From positions 62,001 to 126,000 of the forward strand of contig CALAHF010000163.1 in NCBI GenBank assembly GCA_937891465.1: a stretch of 64,000 bases of DNA, written 5' to 3'. Positions 45,723 through 54,493 of this stretch are shown here, in pieces. This DNA comes from an uncultured Verrucomicrobiales bacterium (lineage in GTDB: Bacteria > Verrucomicrobiota > Verrucomicrobiia > Verrucomicrobiales > DEV007). Both the position numbers and the translations under genes were made by a program. The notes under the pieces are model-generated. The model made no database searches. It was given only the letters and a program-made list of their open reading frames with translations, and had not been told where the DNA came from. Positions within the stretch are counted from its first letter, which is position 1; each line of letters begins with the position of its first letter.

Positions 45723-47201
45723 ATGCCGGAAATCTCCGATTCCACTTTTTCCTCCACTCCTCGAAAAGATGCTTACGATGCAACGATCGTCGGCTCTGGG
45801 CCGAATGGTCTCGCCGCAGCGATCATGCTGGCGCGGGCAGGCCGAAGTGTGCTGGTGGTGGAAGGTCACGCAGAGCCGGGCGGGGGAACTCGGACGCAGG
45901 AACTGACGCTTCCCGGCTTCCAGCACGATGTTTGTTCGGCGATTCATCCGATGGGAGTTTGCTCGCCGTTTTTCAAAGCCCTGCCGTTGGCGGATTTTGG
46001 ATTGGAATGGATTCATCCGGATATTCCGCTCGCGCATCCCTTTGATGACGGAACGGCGGCGCTGATGCATCAATCCGTTGAGGAGACGGCGGCGCAGTTT
46101 GGGCCGGCTGATGCCAAGAATTACCGTTTCGTTTTTGAATCGATTACGAAAAATGCGGACAACCTGTTTGGGGATCTACTGGCTCCGCCAAAAATTCCTG
46201 CGCATCCCTTTCAGGTCACCAATTTTGGATTGCGAGCGATTCCCTCGGCACTCGCGGCGGCACGAAGTTGGTTTTCGGATGAAAGAGCGCGGGCGTTGCT
46301 TGCGGGGAATGCGGCACACTCGATTCTTCCGTTGGATCGACCGCTGGCAACAAACGCGATTGGATTGATGCTAATGCTCGCCTGCCACGCGGTCGGTTGG
46401 CCAATGGCGAAAGGAGGTTCGCAATCAATCACGCGCGCATTGTGCGGCTATTTGAAATCGCTCGGCGGGGAGATCGTGACGAATTTCCCTGTCGAAAACA
46501 TCGCGGACTTACCGAAATCGAATGCGGTGATTTTTGATACCAATCCGTCTTCGATGGCTCGGATCGCAGGCGATGAGTTGCCTGAATCCTATCAGAAGAA
46601 GCTGAATAAATTTCGTCACGGCCCGGGAATTTTCAAAATCGATTACGCTCTCAAGGAGGCGGTTCCATGGAAAGCGGCGGCCTGCAAACTCGCGGGAACA
46701 GTTCATCTCGGAGCGACGATGGATGAAATTGCGATTTCGGAACGGAATTGCTGGAATGGCGTTCACAGTGAAAAACCGTTCGTCCTAACGGCTCAGCAAA
46801 GTTTATTTGATCACACGCGAGCGCCCGAAGGTAAACAAACTTTTTGGGCGTATTGCCACGTGCCGCATGGTTCGGATGTGGACATGACGGACGCCATCGA
46901 AAACCAGATCGAGCGTTTTGCTCCTGGGTTTCGGGATTGCGCTGAGGCAAAGGCTACGATGAATTGCGCGGAATTTGAGCGCTACAATCCGAATCTCCTC
47001 GGCGGAGACATCGTCGGCGGCGTCGCAGACTGGCGACAGCTGATGACTCGCCCAACGGTGAGCCTTCGTCCCCATACGACGCCGAACAAAGGAATCTTCA
47101 TCTGCTCCGCATCAACTCCACCTGGAGGTGGAGTTCACGGAATGGGCGGTTACTGGGCAGCGCAGGAAGTAATTCGTGCGCACCCGCAAGCCCGGGGTTA
47201 A
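45723..47201 (+). CDS. FAD-dependent phytoene desaturase-like oxidoreductase
   Basis: ATG 45723 is preferred over the GTG five codons upstream. The 492-residue protein opens with a Rossmann FAD-binding motif GSGPNG at 24-29 and the acidic end of strand two (VVEGHAEPGG) at 45-54. The C-terminal FAD-closing block is PPGGGVHGMGGYWAA. The family includes phytoene dehydrogenases, carotenoid isomerases and RetSat-like enzymes. Without other carotenoid genes nearby, the substrate is open. Its stop overlaps the stop of the convergent sulfatase gene (TTAA shared). An A/T-rich inverted run (45679-45702) lies just upstream. Confidence 0.87.
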   Translation: MPEISDSTFSSTPRKDAYDATIVGSGPNGLAAAIMLARAGRSVLVVEGHAEPGGGTRTQELTLPGFQHDVCSAIHPMGVCSPFFKALPLADFGLEWIHPDIPLAHPFDDGTAALMHQSVEETAAQFGPADAKNYRFVFESITKNADNLFGDLLAPPKIPAHPFQVTNFGLRAIPSALAAARSWFSDERARALLAGNAAHSILPLDRPLATNAIGLMLMLACHAVGWPMAKGGSQSITRALCGYLKSLGGEIVTNFPVENIADLPKSNAVIFDTNPSSMARIAGDELPESYQKKLNKFRHGPGIFKIDYALKEAVPWKAAACKLAGTVHLGATMDEIAISERNCWNGVHSEKPFVLTAQQSLFDHTRAPEGKQTFWAYCHVPHGSDVDMTDAIENQIERFAPGFRDCAEAKATMNCAEFERYNPNLLGGDIVGGVADWRQLMTRPTVSLRPHTTPNKGIFICSASTPPGGGVHGMGGYWAAQEVIRAHPQARG

Positions 47202-48730
47202 CGACTTCGTCCTGCTTTAATCAAGGCCTGAAGTTTTGTTTTCATCTCCTCGAATTTCTCAGGATTTTCAGCGGCGACGTCTTTCTGCTCAGTCGGATCG
47301 TTCTCGATATTGAAGAGGCGGAACTTGTTGACCTTGGTATTCGTCAGCGTTTGCGCGACGACGGCATTTCGAGCCTGCCCTTTGTCATTGCGATGCAGCT
47401 TCCAATTTCCCTCACGGAATCCCCAATTTCCACGACCGCCGTTGTCCTGTTGAACGAGATGATCCCGCCCTTTGGCTCCGTCTTCTCCAAGTAGCGCGCC
47501 CATCACATCGAAACTGTCACGGCAATCTTCTTCACCCAATTTCACACCGGCAAAGCTTGAAAGGCTGGCCGCGAGATCAATTGTGCAAACCAATTCCTCG
47601 GATACACCCGGTTTGATGCGACCTTTCCAACGAGTGATGAATGGCGTGCGAGTTCCGCCTTCGTAGACGGAATATTTACCGCCAGAATAAGGGCCGTTGG
47701 CATCGTGAGTGCCGAGTTTTTCCAACGCAAAATCTTTGTAGCCGTCATCCATGACCGGACCGTTGTCGGAGCAGAAAACGAAGAGTGTATTGTCGGCAAT
47801 TCCAAGTTCGTCGACTTTTTTCATCAATTCACCAACACACCAGTCGAGCTGGACAATCGCATCGGCGCGGTAGCCAAGTTTGGTTGCTCCTTGAAATCGC
47901 TCATGCGGAATCCGCGGCACGTGCAAATCGTGAGAAGCAAAAAATAGAAAAAACGGGTCGTCTTTGTTTGCATCGAGCCATGCTTTTGATTGCTCAACCC
48001 ATTTGTCAGCGAGGTCTTCGTCGCGGAAACGCGCGGCATGACCGCCGGTGTAGAAACCAATCCGGCTGATGCCATTGTGAATTGTCGAATTGTGACCGTG
48101 CGACCAATCCATTTTCAATTTGGCGCGTTCCTCGGGATCTTGTCCGGTCGGGTGATCTTCGCTCGACTTTTTCATGCCAACCCAGAGTGGATCTTTCGGA
48201 TCGAGATTCAGAATTCGGTGATCTTTCAAATAAACCTGCGGAACGCGATCGTTCGTTGTCGGCAGGAGAAAACAGTGATCAAAACCAATTTCGAGCGGTC
48301 CTGGTTTCAGTTCGCCATTCCAATCCGGGCCGACACCCTTCGCTCCCAAACCAAGATGCCATTTGCCGATGACTGCGGCTTTGTATCCTGCCTTCCCCAT
48401 CAGATCTGGGAGAGTCGTGGTGTCCGGATTGATCGTCATGTGCCCATTTGGCGGGGCGATGCCGGTTCCTTTTTCACGAAAAGCGTAGGTTCCCGTGAGA
48501 AAAGACCAGCGTGTCGGGGTACACGTTGAAGCGGAGCAATAGCCGCTGGTAAATCGCTGACCTTCTGCTGCGAGCTGATCAATGTGTGGAGTTTCAAACG
48601 AAGTCGTGCCGTAGCAGGAAAGATCGCCGTAGCCCATGTCATCCGCCATGATGACAATGATATTCGGCTTTTCAGCAGCAACTGCGAATGACGTCGCAAG
48701 GCATAAAAATAGGGGAAGAATTCGTTTCAT
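47198..48730 (-). CDS. Secreted sulfatase (formylglycine type)
   Basis: The 510-residue product has a signal peptide (1-19). NIIVIMADDMGYGD at 23-36 supplies the metal-binding aspartates. The sulfatase signature C-T-P-T-R is at residues 70-74, so Cys70 would be oxidised to formylglycine by a maturase. GKWHLG at about 122-127 is the second signature. CSDNGP further on completes the metal site. It hydrolyses sulfate esters, probably on a sulfated polysaccharide in the periplasm or outside. No maturase gene lies in this window. A single sulfatase here fits the many found in marine or gut Verrucomicrobia. Confidence 0.94.
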   Translation of the reverse strand: MKRILPLFLCLATSFAVAAEKPNIIVIMADDMGYGDLSCYGTTSFETPHIDQLAAEGQRFTSGYCSASTCTPTRWSFLTGTYAFREKGTGIAPPNGHMTINPDTTTLPDLMGKAGYKAAVIGKWHLGLGAKGVGPDWNGELKPGPLEIGFDHCFLLPTTNDRVPQVYLKDHRILNLDPKDPLWVGMKKSSEDHPTGQDPEERAKLKMDWSHGHNSTIHNGISRIGFYTGGHAARFRDEDLADKWVEQSKAWLDANKDDPFFLFFASHDLHVPRIPHERFQGATKLGYRADAIVQLDWCVGELMKKVDELGIADNTLFVFCSDNGPVMDDGYKDFALEKLGTHDANGPYSGGKYSVYEGGTRTPFITRWKGRIKPGVSEELVCTIDLAASLSSFAGVKLGEEDCRDSFDVMGALLGEDGAKGRDHLVQQDNGGRGNWGFREGNWKLHRNDKGQARNAVVAQTLTNTKVNKFRLFNIENDPTEQKDVAAENPEKFEEMKTKLQALIKAGRSR

Positions 48731-49097
48731 TAATCGGATAAGGGTCAGCCAATATATGAACAGGATTGCGTCATGTCGTCAATCGCCGACGACCGCAGAT
48801 TTGTGCGAAGGATTCTCCCTGAGATCAACTTAAATCCAAAATGAGAATATGTTGATTTGGTTAATTTCTTTGCTGTGACGCAAATGAATCGCCCGTCGGT
48901 GCCGGCGAAGGTTGAAACCCATCATGGTGCCGATTCCGCCATCGGCACCTGCGCGAATAGCGAAGTGACACTCACGCGCCCATCAAGGCAATCGCCATGC
49001 AGACGAAAGCTAAACGCTTTTTGATAGTAAATGGTGAATTAAGAGAGCCCATGTTTGACAAACATATTTCATAAAATAGATTATAATTATCATATTT
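48731..49097. other. Intergenic stretch with hairpin and A/T-rich upstream region of the phnD-like gene
   Basis: GGTGCCGAT (48926-48934) and ATCGGCACC (48941-48949) form a perfect 9-bp stem. TTGACA at 49055 and TATAAT at 49082 resemble -35 and -10 boxes, but their 21-bp spacing is too long for a standard promoter. No gene is seen. Confidence 0.45.
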
Positions 49098-50048
49098 ATG
49101 AAAATTGTAAATCTGTTCACTTCAGTTGCTGGATTGATCTTTATTTTCGGGTGTCAGGATTCAGGGCAAAGCAACATTCCCGTGACAGAAGATCAGCCGA
49201 AAGAGGAATTGATAGTCTTTGGAATCTACACAGCGGATAAAGCCTCCGCCGTAGTTGACGAGTTTGCACCGGTCGTTGAGTGGCTCGAATCCGATTTAAG
49301 TTCCCGCATGGGAAGACCGGTGAAGGTCCAGATGAAGGTCGCGAATGATTACCTCTTGGGAATTTCTGATCTCACGCTTGGCAAGGCCCACCTGAGCCGC
49401 CTTGGTCCAGCGTCTTTTATTCATGCAATTGAAGAGAATCCTGAGCTCGATCTACTAGCAATGGAATCGAAGGATGGGCAGCGCTCTTTCAAAGGAGTCA
49501 TCGCCATTCATAAAGACAGTTCATTCGAAACGCTTGCCGATCTGAAGAGCACGTCATTCGCTTTCGGCGACGCCCTATCAACAATTGGTCGTTACCTTTC
49601 GCAAAATGAACTTTTGAATGCGGGTATCGATGGATCGGCCTTGTCACGTTATGAATTTCTAGGACGCCACGATAGAGTCGGAATGGCAGTGGCAGCAGGT
49701 GATTTTGAAGCAGGAGCATTGAAGGACAGTACTTTCAAAAAACTAGTCGAAGCGGGACAACCGATCAAAAAATTGGTCGACTTTGACAACGTCACTAAAC
49801 CCTGGGTTGCCCACCCGGATTTAAGACCTGAACTGCGCGAAGCAATCAGAGCATCAATGCTCGAGATCAGTCCGGAAAATGCAGAAAAAATCGGGATCGA
49901 TGGGTTCCTTCCTGCGGAAATCAGCCACTACGCATCCGTTAAATCAGCGATGGCGAAAGCTGACCTTTTGATTCCGAAACCAATCGAAATAAACTCCCTC
50001 AAAAAATTTCTCGAAAACGCACGGCAGAACATCGTCAACGCTGCTTGA
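49098..50048 (+). CDS. PhnD-like phosphonate/phosphate ABC transporter substrate-binding lipoprotein
   Basis: The 316-residue product has a lipoprotein signal ending FIFGC with Cys19 as the lipid anchor. The mature part fits the PhnD/PtxB family of periplasmic binding proteins: LIVFGIYTADKAS, LGKAHLSRLGPASF, KGVIAIHKDSSF, and a later VAAGDFEAGALKDSTF. No ATPase or permease genes are adjacent, so it is an orphan that might serve a transporter elsewhere or a sensory role. The region before it is A/T-rich and unlike its neighbours, which hints at recent arrival. Confidence 0.82.
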   Translation: MKIVNLFTSVAGLIFIFGCQDSGQSNIPVTEDQPKEELIVFGIYTADKASAVVDEFAPVVEWLESDLSSRMGRPVKVQMKVANDYLLGISDLTLGKAHLSRLGPASFIHAIEENPELDLLAMESKDGQRSFKGVIAIHKDSSFETLADLKSTSFAFGDALSTIGRYLSQNELLNAGIDGSALSRYEFLGRHDRVGMAVAAGDFEAGALKDSTFKKLVEAGQPIKKLVDFDNVTKPWVAHPDLRPELREAIRASMLEISPENAEKIGIDGFLPAEISHYASVKSAMAKADLLIPKPIEINSLKKFLENARQNIVNAA

Positions 50049-50054
50049 GAAACA

Positions 50055-51623
50055 TCACTCCCCTAATTTCCATGAATCAGTCCGAAACGGGCTTGCCGGC
50101 AAATCTTCGCCGTTCACGAAATTAATTCCTTCTGGATTCGGTGACCACGCATAGCGAACCGCGCGAGGTTCAGCGATGTCGCTCGCAGTAACGATCACTG
50201 TATCACCGACGATTTCGGCAGTTGCCGGAGCAAAATTTCCATCAGCGTCAGCGATTTCAAAATTCGTCAGCGCTTTTCCGTCCCTAGACTTCAATCCACC
50301 GCCAGCATGTTTGAATTTCAGAGTGATCTTGTTGTTCTCAACCGTCATGGAATCGTATATCGGACCGGAATAAACAATGTCGTCACCGTAAGTATCAGCC
50401 CTCGCAAAGCCCGCGAGACGCTCGCCGACAGGCAACTTGTTGGTCGGGTGAATGTCGGTTTCGTCGCCGACGTCGATCGAGACTACCGTTCCGGTATGTT
50501 CGCCATCCTGCCAAAACTTCAACATCTGCTCTCGAATGATCGGCCAATCTGCACCCGGTGCAAAATTCGGTAGCTGAACCATGTAGAACGGAAATTTTCG
50601 CGCAGCGTCCTCATCTCCAGCAGCAACGTGCCAATCCGTTCGCCAGTCATCTACCAGCGCGAACATCAAATCGCGGTACCCGGTCACAAATGGAGGTCGC
50701 GAGTTGGCCTCCCCCTGATACCAGATCACCCCGCGCATGGCATATGGCTGAAGCGGAGCCACCATCGCATTGTAATGCCCGGCGGGTCGCTTCACATGCT
50801 TTGGATGCATCGGCTCTCGCGGAGATCGGCCGTCTCGCGTGTTCTTATCCGCCAAATCCCACGCTGCCTTTTTCTTTTTAAAGGACTCCATTGCAGCCGG
50901 TGCCTTTTCCATCGCGGCCGCCCAATAATCCCGAATCACCTGGGCAACTTCATCATTTTCCAACGTGTCTGAATTGATCCACGAAAACGCATTGGTTCCG
51001 CCCATAGCGGATTGAATCAAACCGACGGGAACGTTTTTATCTCGGTGCAACGCCCTCCCAAAATAAAATCCAGCGGCGGAAAAACTAGCCACCGTTTGTT
51101 CGTTTGGCAGCACCCACGTCGTTTTTACCGAATTCTGCCGCTCATCAGCCCCCGCGATGGGCACTTTAAAAAGCCGAATTCCTTTGAAAGCATCAGTCTT
51201 GGCTTCCTCCGCAATTTTGGCGGCGTCGGTACTTTTTGAAACAGTCATCCCCATATTGGATTGGCCCGAACAAACCCACACTTCACCTACGAGAACGTCT
51301 TTAATCGTGATCGCATCGCCACCACTCTCGGCTGACATTTCAGTCCCTGTATCAGACGCCATCAACGGATCCAACTTCACCATCCAGTTTCCGGCTTCAT
51401 CCGCTTTTGCATCCCGTGTTTGACCTGAAAATTTAACGGTCACTTTCCCCCCCGGATCGGTCGTCCCCCAAACCGGCACCTGAAGACCCTGCTGCAAAAC
51501 GGCATGATCCGTGAAGAGCGTATTCAGCTTCAACTCGGCAAACCCATTTTCACGAACTAATAGGGTCAGTACGATGAACAGAAAGGGTTGGATCGTTTTG
51601 AGGAGTTTTCGGGAAAATTTCAT
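50055..51623 (-). CDS. Secreted sialate O-acetylesterase
   Basis: ATG 51623 is used; a TTG directly upstream is in frame. The 522-residue protein has a signal peptide (1-29) and the SGNH motif CSGQSNM at 118-124, with the serine as nucleophile. A beta-sandwich region precedes it (VPVWGTTDPGGKVTV), as in 9-O-acetylesterases. The block GVIWYQGEANS matches the family's conserved segment. It probably removes O-acetyl groups from sialic acids or other acetylated sugars. Residues 9-26, the core of the signal peptide, are encoded by a copy of the dispersed hairpin repeat. The gene ends 6 bp from the convergent PhnD-like gene. Confidence 0.9.
   Translation of the reverse strand: MKFSRKLLKTIQPFLFIVLTLLVRENGFAELKLNTLFTDHAVLQQGLQVPVWGTTDPGGKVTVKFSGQTRDAKADEAGNWMVKLDPLMASDTGTEMSAESGGDAITIKDVLVGEVWVCSGQSNMGMTVSKSTDAAKIAEEAKTDAFKGIRLFKVPIAGADERQNSVKTTWVLPNEQTVASFSAAGFYFGRALHRDKNVPVGLIQSAMGGTNAFSWINSDTLENDEVAQVIRDYWAAAMEKAPAAMESFKKKKAAWDLADKNTRDGRSPREPMHPKHVKRPAGHYNAMVAPLQPYAMRGVIWYQGEANSRPPFVTGYRDLMFALVDDWRTDWHVAAGDEDAARKFPFYMVQLPNFAPGADWPIIREQMLKFWQDGEHTGTVVSIDVGDETDIHPTNKLPVGERLAGFARADTYGDDIVYSGPIYDSMTVENNKITLKFKHAGGGLKSRDGKALTNFEIADADGNFAPATAEIVGDTVIVTASDIAEPRAVRYAWSPNPEGINFVNGEDLPASPFRTDSWKLGE
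51547..51599. repeat. Copy of the hairpin family inside a coding sequence
   Basis: TTTTCACGAAC at the left end, then TAATAGGGT, a loop with ACGATGAAC, and GATCGTTTT at the right end follow the consensus of the family. The second arm reads AAGGGTTG, so the inner stem is lost while the outer ends still match. It encodes residues 9-26 of the sialate O-acetylesterase. Confidence 0.5.
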
Positions 51624-51732
51624 CAATAAAGCGGTCAGTTGGCTCTTGAGACTCCGTTGAAGCTAAAAAAGTCAACGGTATCGCATCTTTTATAGATTGC
51701 GTTTTTAGACGGACAGCGTGACATGATTTCGT

Positions 51733-52389
51733 ATGAAATCGCGTCTTTTTCTGGTTATTGCGGTATTTCCCTTCTCTGTTGCGCTTGCTCTGGAGCCAAC
51801 GATCTCGGGAAAGGGTGAAGAAATGTTGTCGGATGATTTCTCAGGCGCAGAGCTCGGAAAGGGATGGCGCACTCAAACCCGCGAATGGAAAGCCGTTGAT
51901 GGCGTGATGCGATCCAAACAGATTCTAGCAGACAACCACAGTGCAGCCGCCCGTCACCTGCTACCAATGCAGGACGGCATCTATCAAATGCGGTTCCGTC
52001 TTGTTGATGAAGGAACCAGTTTTCATTTTGGTTTTTCCCCTGCCCGCGGCGAACTGAAAAAGCGCGGCCATCTCTTCTCTATCATTGTTTCAAAGGCGAA
52101 GGTGACCTTGATGAAACACATCGACAAAGACAAGCCGAAGGAAGATCCGAACGAGGTGCTGGCAACTGCGGCTCACCAATTTGAAGTCGGAAAATGGCAC
52201 ACCTTGCTCGTAGAGAAAAGAGGCGATGATGTGGTTGCGCAAATTCTGCCAGATGGAGAATCCACTAAGCCAATCGTCTTAAAGGCGACCCATCCAACTT
52301 TTCACGTTAAAACGCCAACTCTGGTTTTTCGCTGCCTGGGCGACGGAGTCGAGATAGATAATTTGAAAGCCTGGAAAATCGCTCAATAA
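51733..52389 (+). CDS. Secreted LamG/DUF1080-like concanavalin-fold protein
   Basis: The 218-residue product has a signal peptide (1-19, VALALEP). The mature domain reads MLSDDFSGAELGKGWRTQTR, then a beta-rich core with MRFRLVDEGTSFHFGFSP, and ends VFRCLGDGVEIDNLKAWK. This is the layout of concanavalin-like secreted domains related to DUF1080 and LamG. Probably it binds or cleaves a polysaccharide; no catalytic residues can be named. It lies divergent to the sialate O-acetylesterase gene and just before an alcohol dehydrogenase gene, 37 bp away on the same strand. Confidence 0.7.
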   Translation: MKSRLFLVIAVFPFSVALALEPTISGKGEEMLSDDFSGAELGKGWRTQTREWKAVDGVMRSKQILADNHSAAARHLLPMQDGIYQMRFRLVDEGTSFHFGFSPARGELKKRGHLFSIIVSKAKVTLMKHIDKDKPKEDPNEVLATAAHQFEVGKWHTLLVEKRGDDVVAQILPDGESTKPIVLKATHPTFHVKTPTLVFRCLGDGVEIDNLKAWKIAQ

Positions 52390-52426
52390 TCCAGTCGCTC
52401 CCAATCCCTGAAGTATTTATAGAAAA

Positions 52427-53470
52427 ATGAAAGCGCTCACCCTCACTGCCTACAACGAATTCGAATACGGCGACGCGCCCAATCCTGAAATCGGTTCAAA
52501 AGAAGTTCTCATCGCAGTCAAAGCCTGCGGCGTTTGCGGATCTGATATTCACGGGATGGACGGGTCTTCCGGTCGCCGAATCCCGCCCATCATCATGGGT
52601 CACGAAGCCGCCGGTGAAATTACGCAAGTCGGCGATGCGGTTACCGATTGGAAAGCGGGAGATCGTGTCACGTTCGATTCGACAATTTATTGTGGCGAAT
52701 GTGAATCCTGCAAAAGCGGTCAAATCAACCTGTGCCCTGACCGCAATGTTCTCGGTGTTTCCTGCGACGATTATCGCCGTCATGGTGCTTTCGCTGATTA
52801 TGTAAAAGTTCCCGAGCACATTCTTTGTAAAATCCCGTCCGAAGTCAGTTACGAGCATGCGGCTTTCGCAGAGCCTGTTTCCATTGCCCTTCATGGCGTT
52901 AATCGAGTACCTTTGAAAAAAAGGGATTCAGCCGTGGTCATCGGAGCCGGCCTGATCGGGCTTCTCGTGATTCAAGCATTGAAAGCAAAAGGTGCCGGAA
53001 CGGTGATTGCCGTTGATTTGGATGAAAAGCGTCTTGAGATGGCACTTCAACTTGGCGCAGATCATGTTCTGATTTCGAACGACGAAGTTCCGGCAAAAGT
53101 TCGTGAACTTGTCGGAAATGCCGACGGCGCGGATATTGCGATGGAGGTTGTCGGTTTCGGTCCCACCATCAACCTCGCCATCGAGTCCGTGAGAAAAGGA
53201 GGCTCTATCGGATGTGTTGGAAACCTGAAAGCTGAAGTGCCCTTCCCCCTTCAAGCTCTCGTGACTCGCGAGCTGAGCGTGTTCGGCAGTTGCGCCTCGG
53301 CCGGTGAGTATGAAGCCGCAGTTCAAGCAGTGGCTGACGGATCCATTAAGGTCGAGCCGCTCATTTCCGCTGTCGCCGACTTGAAAGACGGCGGCGATTG
53401 GTTTCACCGCCTTCACAAAAATGATGAAGGATTGATGAAAGTGATTCTCCGCCCCGGGGCTGAAGCGTAA
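52427..53470 (+). CDS. Zinc-dependent alcohol/sorbitol dehydrogenase
   Basis: The 347-residue medium-chain dehydrogenase has the catalytic zinc ligands Cys37 (CGVCGSD) and His59/Glu60 (GHEAAGE). The structural-zinc cysteines are in CGECESCKSGQINLC. The NAD-binding motif is GAGLIG near residue 170, and the acidic residue in VIAVDLDEKR suggests NAD rather than NADP. It matches the group that includes sorbitol, galactitol-phosphate and L-threonine dehydrogenases; the exact polyol is not known. It likely shares an operon with the concanavalin-fold gene before it and the Nudix gene 14 bp after it. Confidence 0.92.
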   Translation: MKALTLTAYNEFEYGDAPNPEIGSKEVLIAVKACGVCGSDIHGMDGSSGRRIPPIIMGHEAAGEITQVGDAVTDWKAGDRVTFDSTIYCGECESCKSGQINLCPDRNVLGVSCDDYRRHGAFADYVKVPEHILCKIPSEVSYEHAAFAEPVSIALHGVNRVPLKKRDSAVVIGAGLIGLLVIQALKAKGAGTVIAVDLDEKRLEMALQLGADHVLISNDEVPAKVRELVGNADGADIAMEVVGFGPTINLAIESVRKGGSIGCVGNLKAEVPFPLQALVTRELSVFGSCASAGEYEAAVQAVADGSIKVEPLISAVADLKDGGDWFHRLHKNDEGLMKVILRPGAEA

Positions 53471-53484
53471 TTTGTTTATAATCG

Positions 53485-54051
53485 ATGAAACCGCAGCCTA
53501 AAGACGAATTACTCTGTCCTGGAAAATTCGTCGAGCTTCGAAAAACCGTTCCACGAGGCTGGGAATACGCCCACCGTCCAAACGCGAAAGGGGCCGTTGC
53601 GATCCTTGCGCTCACCGATGACAAAAAAGTAGTCATCACCGAGCAATTTCGCCCACCCGTAGACAGATATGTGATTGAGCTTCCGGCAGGACTTGCCGGT
53701 GACATCCCGCTTCAGGAAGATGAGCCTCTCGAAACGGCGGCACGGCGGGAGTTGAAAGAAGAGACCGGATACGAAGCAAAAAACTGGTCAACTCTGGGAG
53801 ACGGCCCGTCTTCCGCCGGGTTGTCGACCGAACACGTTACGATTTTTCAGGCGACTGGATTAACGAAAGTTTCCGAAGGAGGGGGAGACGCCACCGAGGA
53901 CATCGCCATTCACTACGTGACGATGTCTGATATTCCAAATTGGTGCGCCGATCGCCAACGAGAAGGCAAAATGGTCGATTTCAAAATATTTGCAGCTCTT
54001 TATTTGGCGCGGTCAAAATCTCATTTAACCGCAGCCAGACTCTGGTTTTGA
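53485..54051 (+). CDS. Nudix hydrolase (ADP-ribose pyrophosphatase-like)
   Basis: The 188-residue protein contains a Nudix box RRELKEETGYE preceded by a Glu-rich segment; the first glycine of the consensus is replaced, but the catalytic REUxEExGU core is intact. The layout with VVITEQFRPPVDRYVIELPA just before the box is that of ADP-ribose pyrophosphatases and similar sugar-nucleotide hydrolases. It follows the dehydrogenase by 14 bp, so it is probably translated from the same message. The frame ends in RLWF at 54051. Confidence 0.88.
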   Translation: MKPQPKDELLCPGKFVELRKTVPRGWEYAHRPNAKGAVAILALTDDKKVVITEQFRPPVDRYVIELPAGLAGDIPLQEDEPLETAARRELKEETGYEAKNWSTLGDGPSSAGLSTEHVTIFQATGLTKVSEGGGDATEDIAIHYVTMSDIPNWCADRQREGKMVDFKIFAALYLARSKSHLTAARLWF

Positions 54052-54154
54052 GAGAAATACACTAAATAACGTCAAAAAAAGCACTCAAACCGCAAAGTTT
54101 TATTAATTTTTGAGAATTTAGTCAAAAATGATGTTTATTTTTTATAAAAACTCT

Positions 54155-54305
54155 CGACGGAAACTAAAATAACGATTACAGTCTACGAAAGGGTAACTCA
54201 ATTCAGAGTTGAAGTTTCATAGCTTGGTTGTTGTGGCTGGGGAGGTCAGTTCCCGCTACGATCACTTCTTAAAAAACCTCTCCTGAACATAGGAGAGGTT
54301 TTTTT
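54155..54305 (+). ncRNA. Candidate small structured RNA
   Basis: A 150-nt stretch between the Nudix gene and the DUF1501 operon has paired elements in series: GAAACT (54160-54165) with AGTTTC (54213-54218), enclosing a hairpin AACTC/GAGTT (54195-54210). Then a bulged hairpin GTGGC-T-GGGGA / TTCCC-GCTAC (54233-54259) and a strong terminator (54271-54305). A TATAAA box (54143-54148) lies about 7-12 bp before the proposed start. The RNA would be independent of the Nudix gene, which ends about 100 bp earlier. No known RNA family was recognised. The region could instead be a long 3' UTR. Confidence 0.45.
54271..54305. terminator. Strong bidirectional intrinsic terminator
   Basis: AAAAAACCTCTCCT (54271-54284) and AGGAGAGGTTTTTTT (54291-54305) form a long perfect stem with a 6-nt loop, with a T run on each strand. 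It would end plus-strand transcription from the Nudix gene or the small RNA, and minus-strand read-through. Confidence 0.9.
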
Positions 54306-54370
54306 GCGTCTACACGGAAAACCCCATTTCGGTCGCCCTCGAACTACTGCTAGAATCTGAGGAACTCTTC

Positions 54371-54420
54371 ATCGAACCAACAGGGTTCATTCGTCAATCA
54401 GGCAGGGTTGTTTCGTGGAC
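54371..54420. repeat. Copy of the hairpin family, direct-arm variant
   Basis: ATCGAACCAACAGGGTTCAT (54371-54390) is followed by TCGTCAATCAG and GCAGGGTTGTTTCGTGGAC. The second arm is in direct rather than inverted orientation, so no inner stem forms. The copy lies between two terminators. Confidence 0.55.
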
Positions 54421-54428
54421 ACAAAAAA

Positions 54429-54452
54429 AGCCCGGGAGCGAACTCCTGGGCT
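54429..54452 (-). terminator. Intrinsic terminator of the DUF1501 operon
   Basis: AGCCCGGGAG (54429-54438) and CTCCTGGGCT (54443-54452) pair with one mismatch around a tetraloop that reads TTCG on the minus strand. Seven T follow on that strand. It lies 40 bp after the DUF1501 stop. Confidence 0.9.
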
Positions 54453-54493
54453 TCTTTCAATTCAAGTAAATGAATACTAAACGTTTTCGTCGA

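Noticed and set aside
49055-49087. TTGACA and TATAAT as a standard sigma-70 promoter of the phnD-like gene
   Set aside because: The spacing is 21 bp, too long for normal use. It is mentioned in the intergenic entry but not listed as a promoter.
54155-54305. The structured region as SRP RNA, 6S RNA or tmRNA
   Set aside because: The conserved SRP tetraloop domain, the 6S central bubble with a long closing stem, and the tRNA-like end of tmRNA are all absent. It is reported only as an unassigned candidate.
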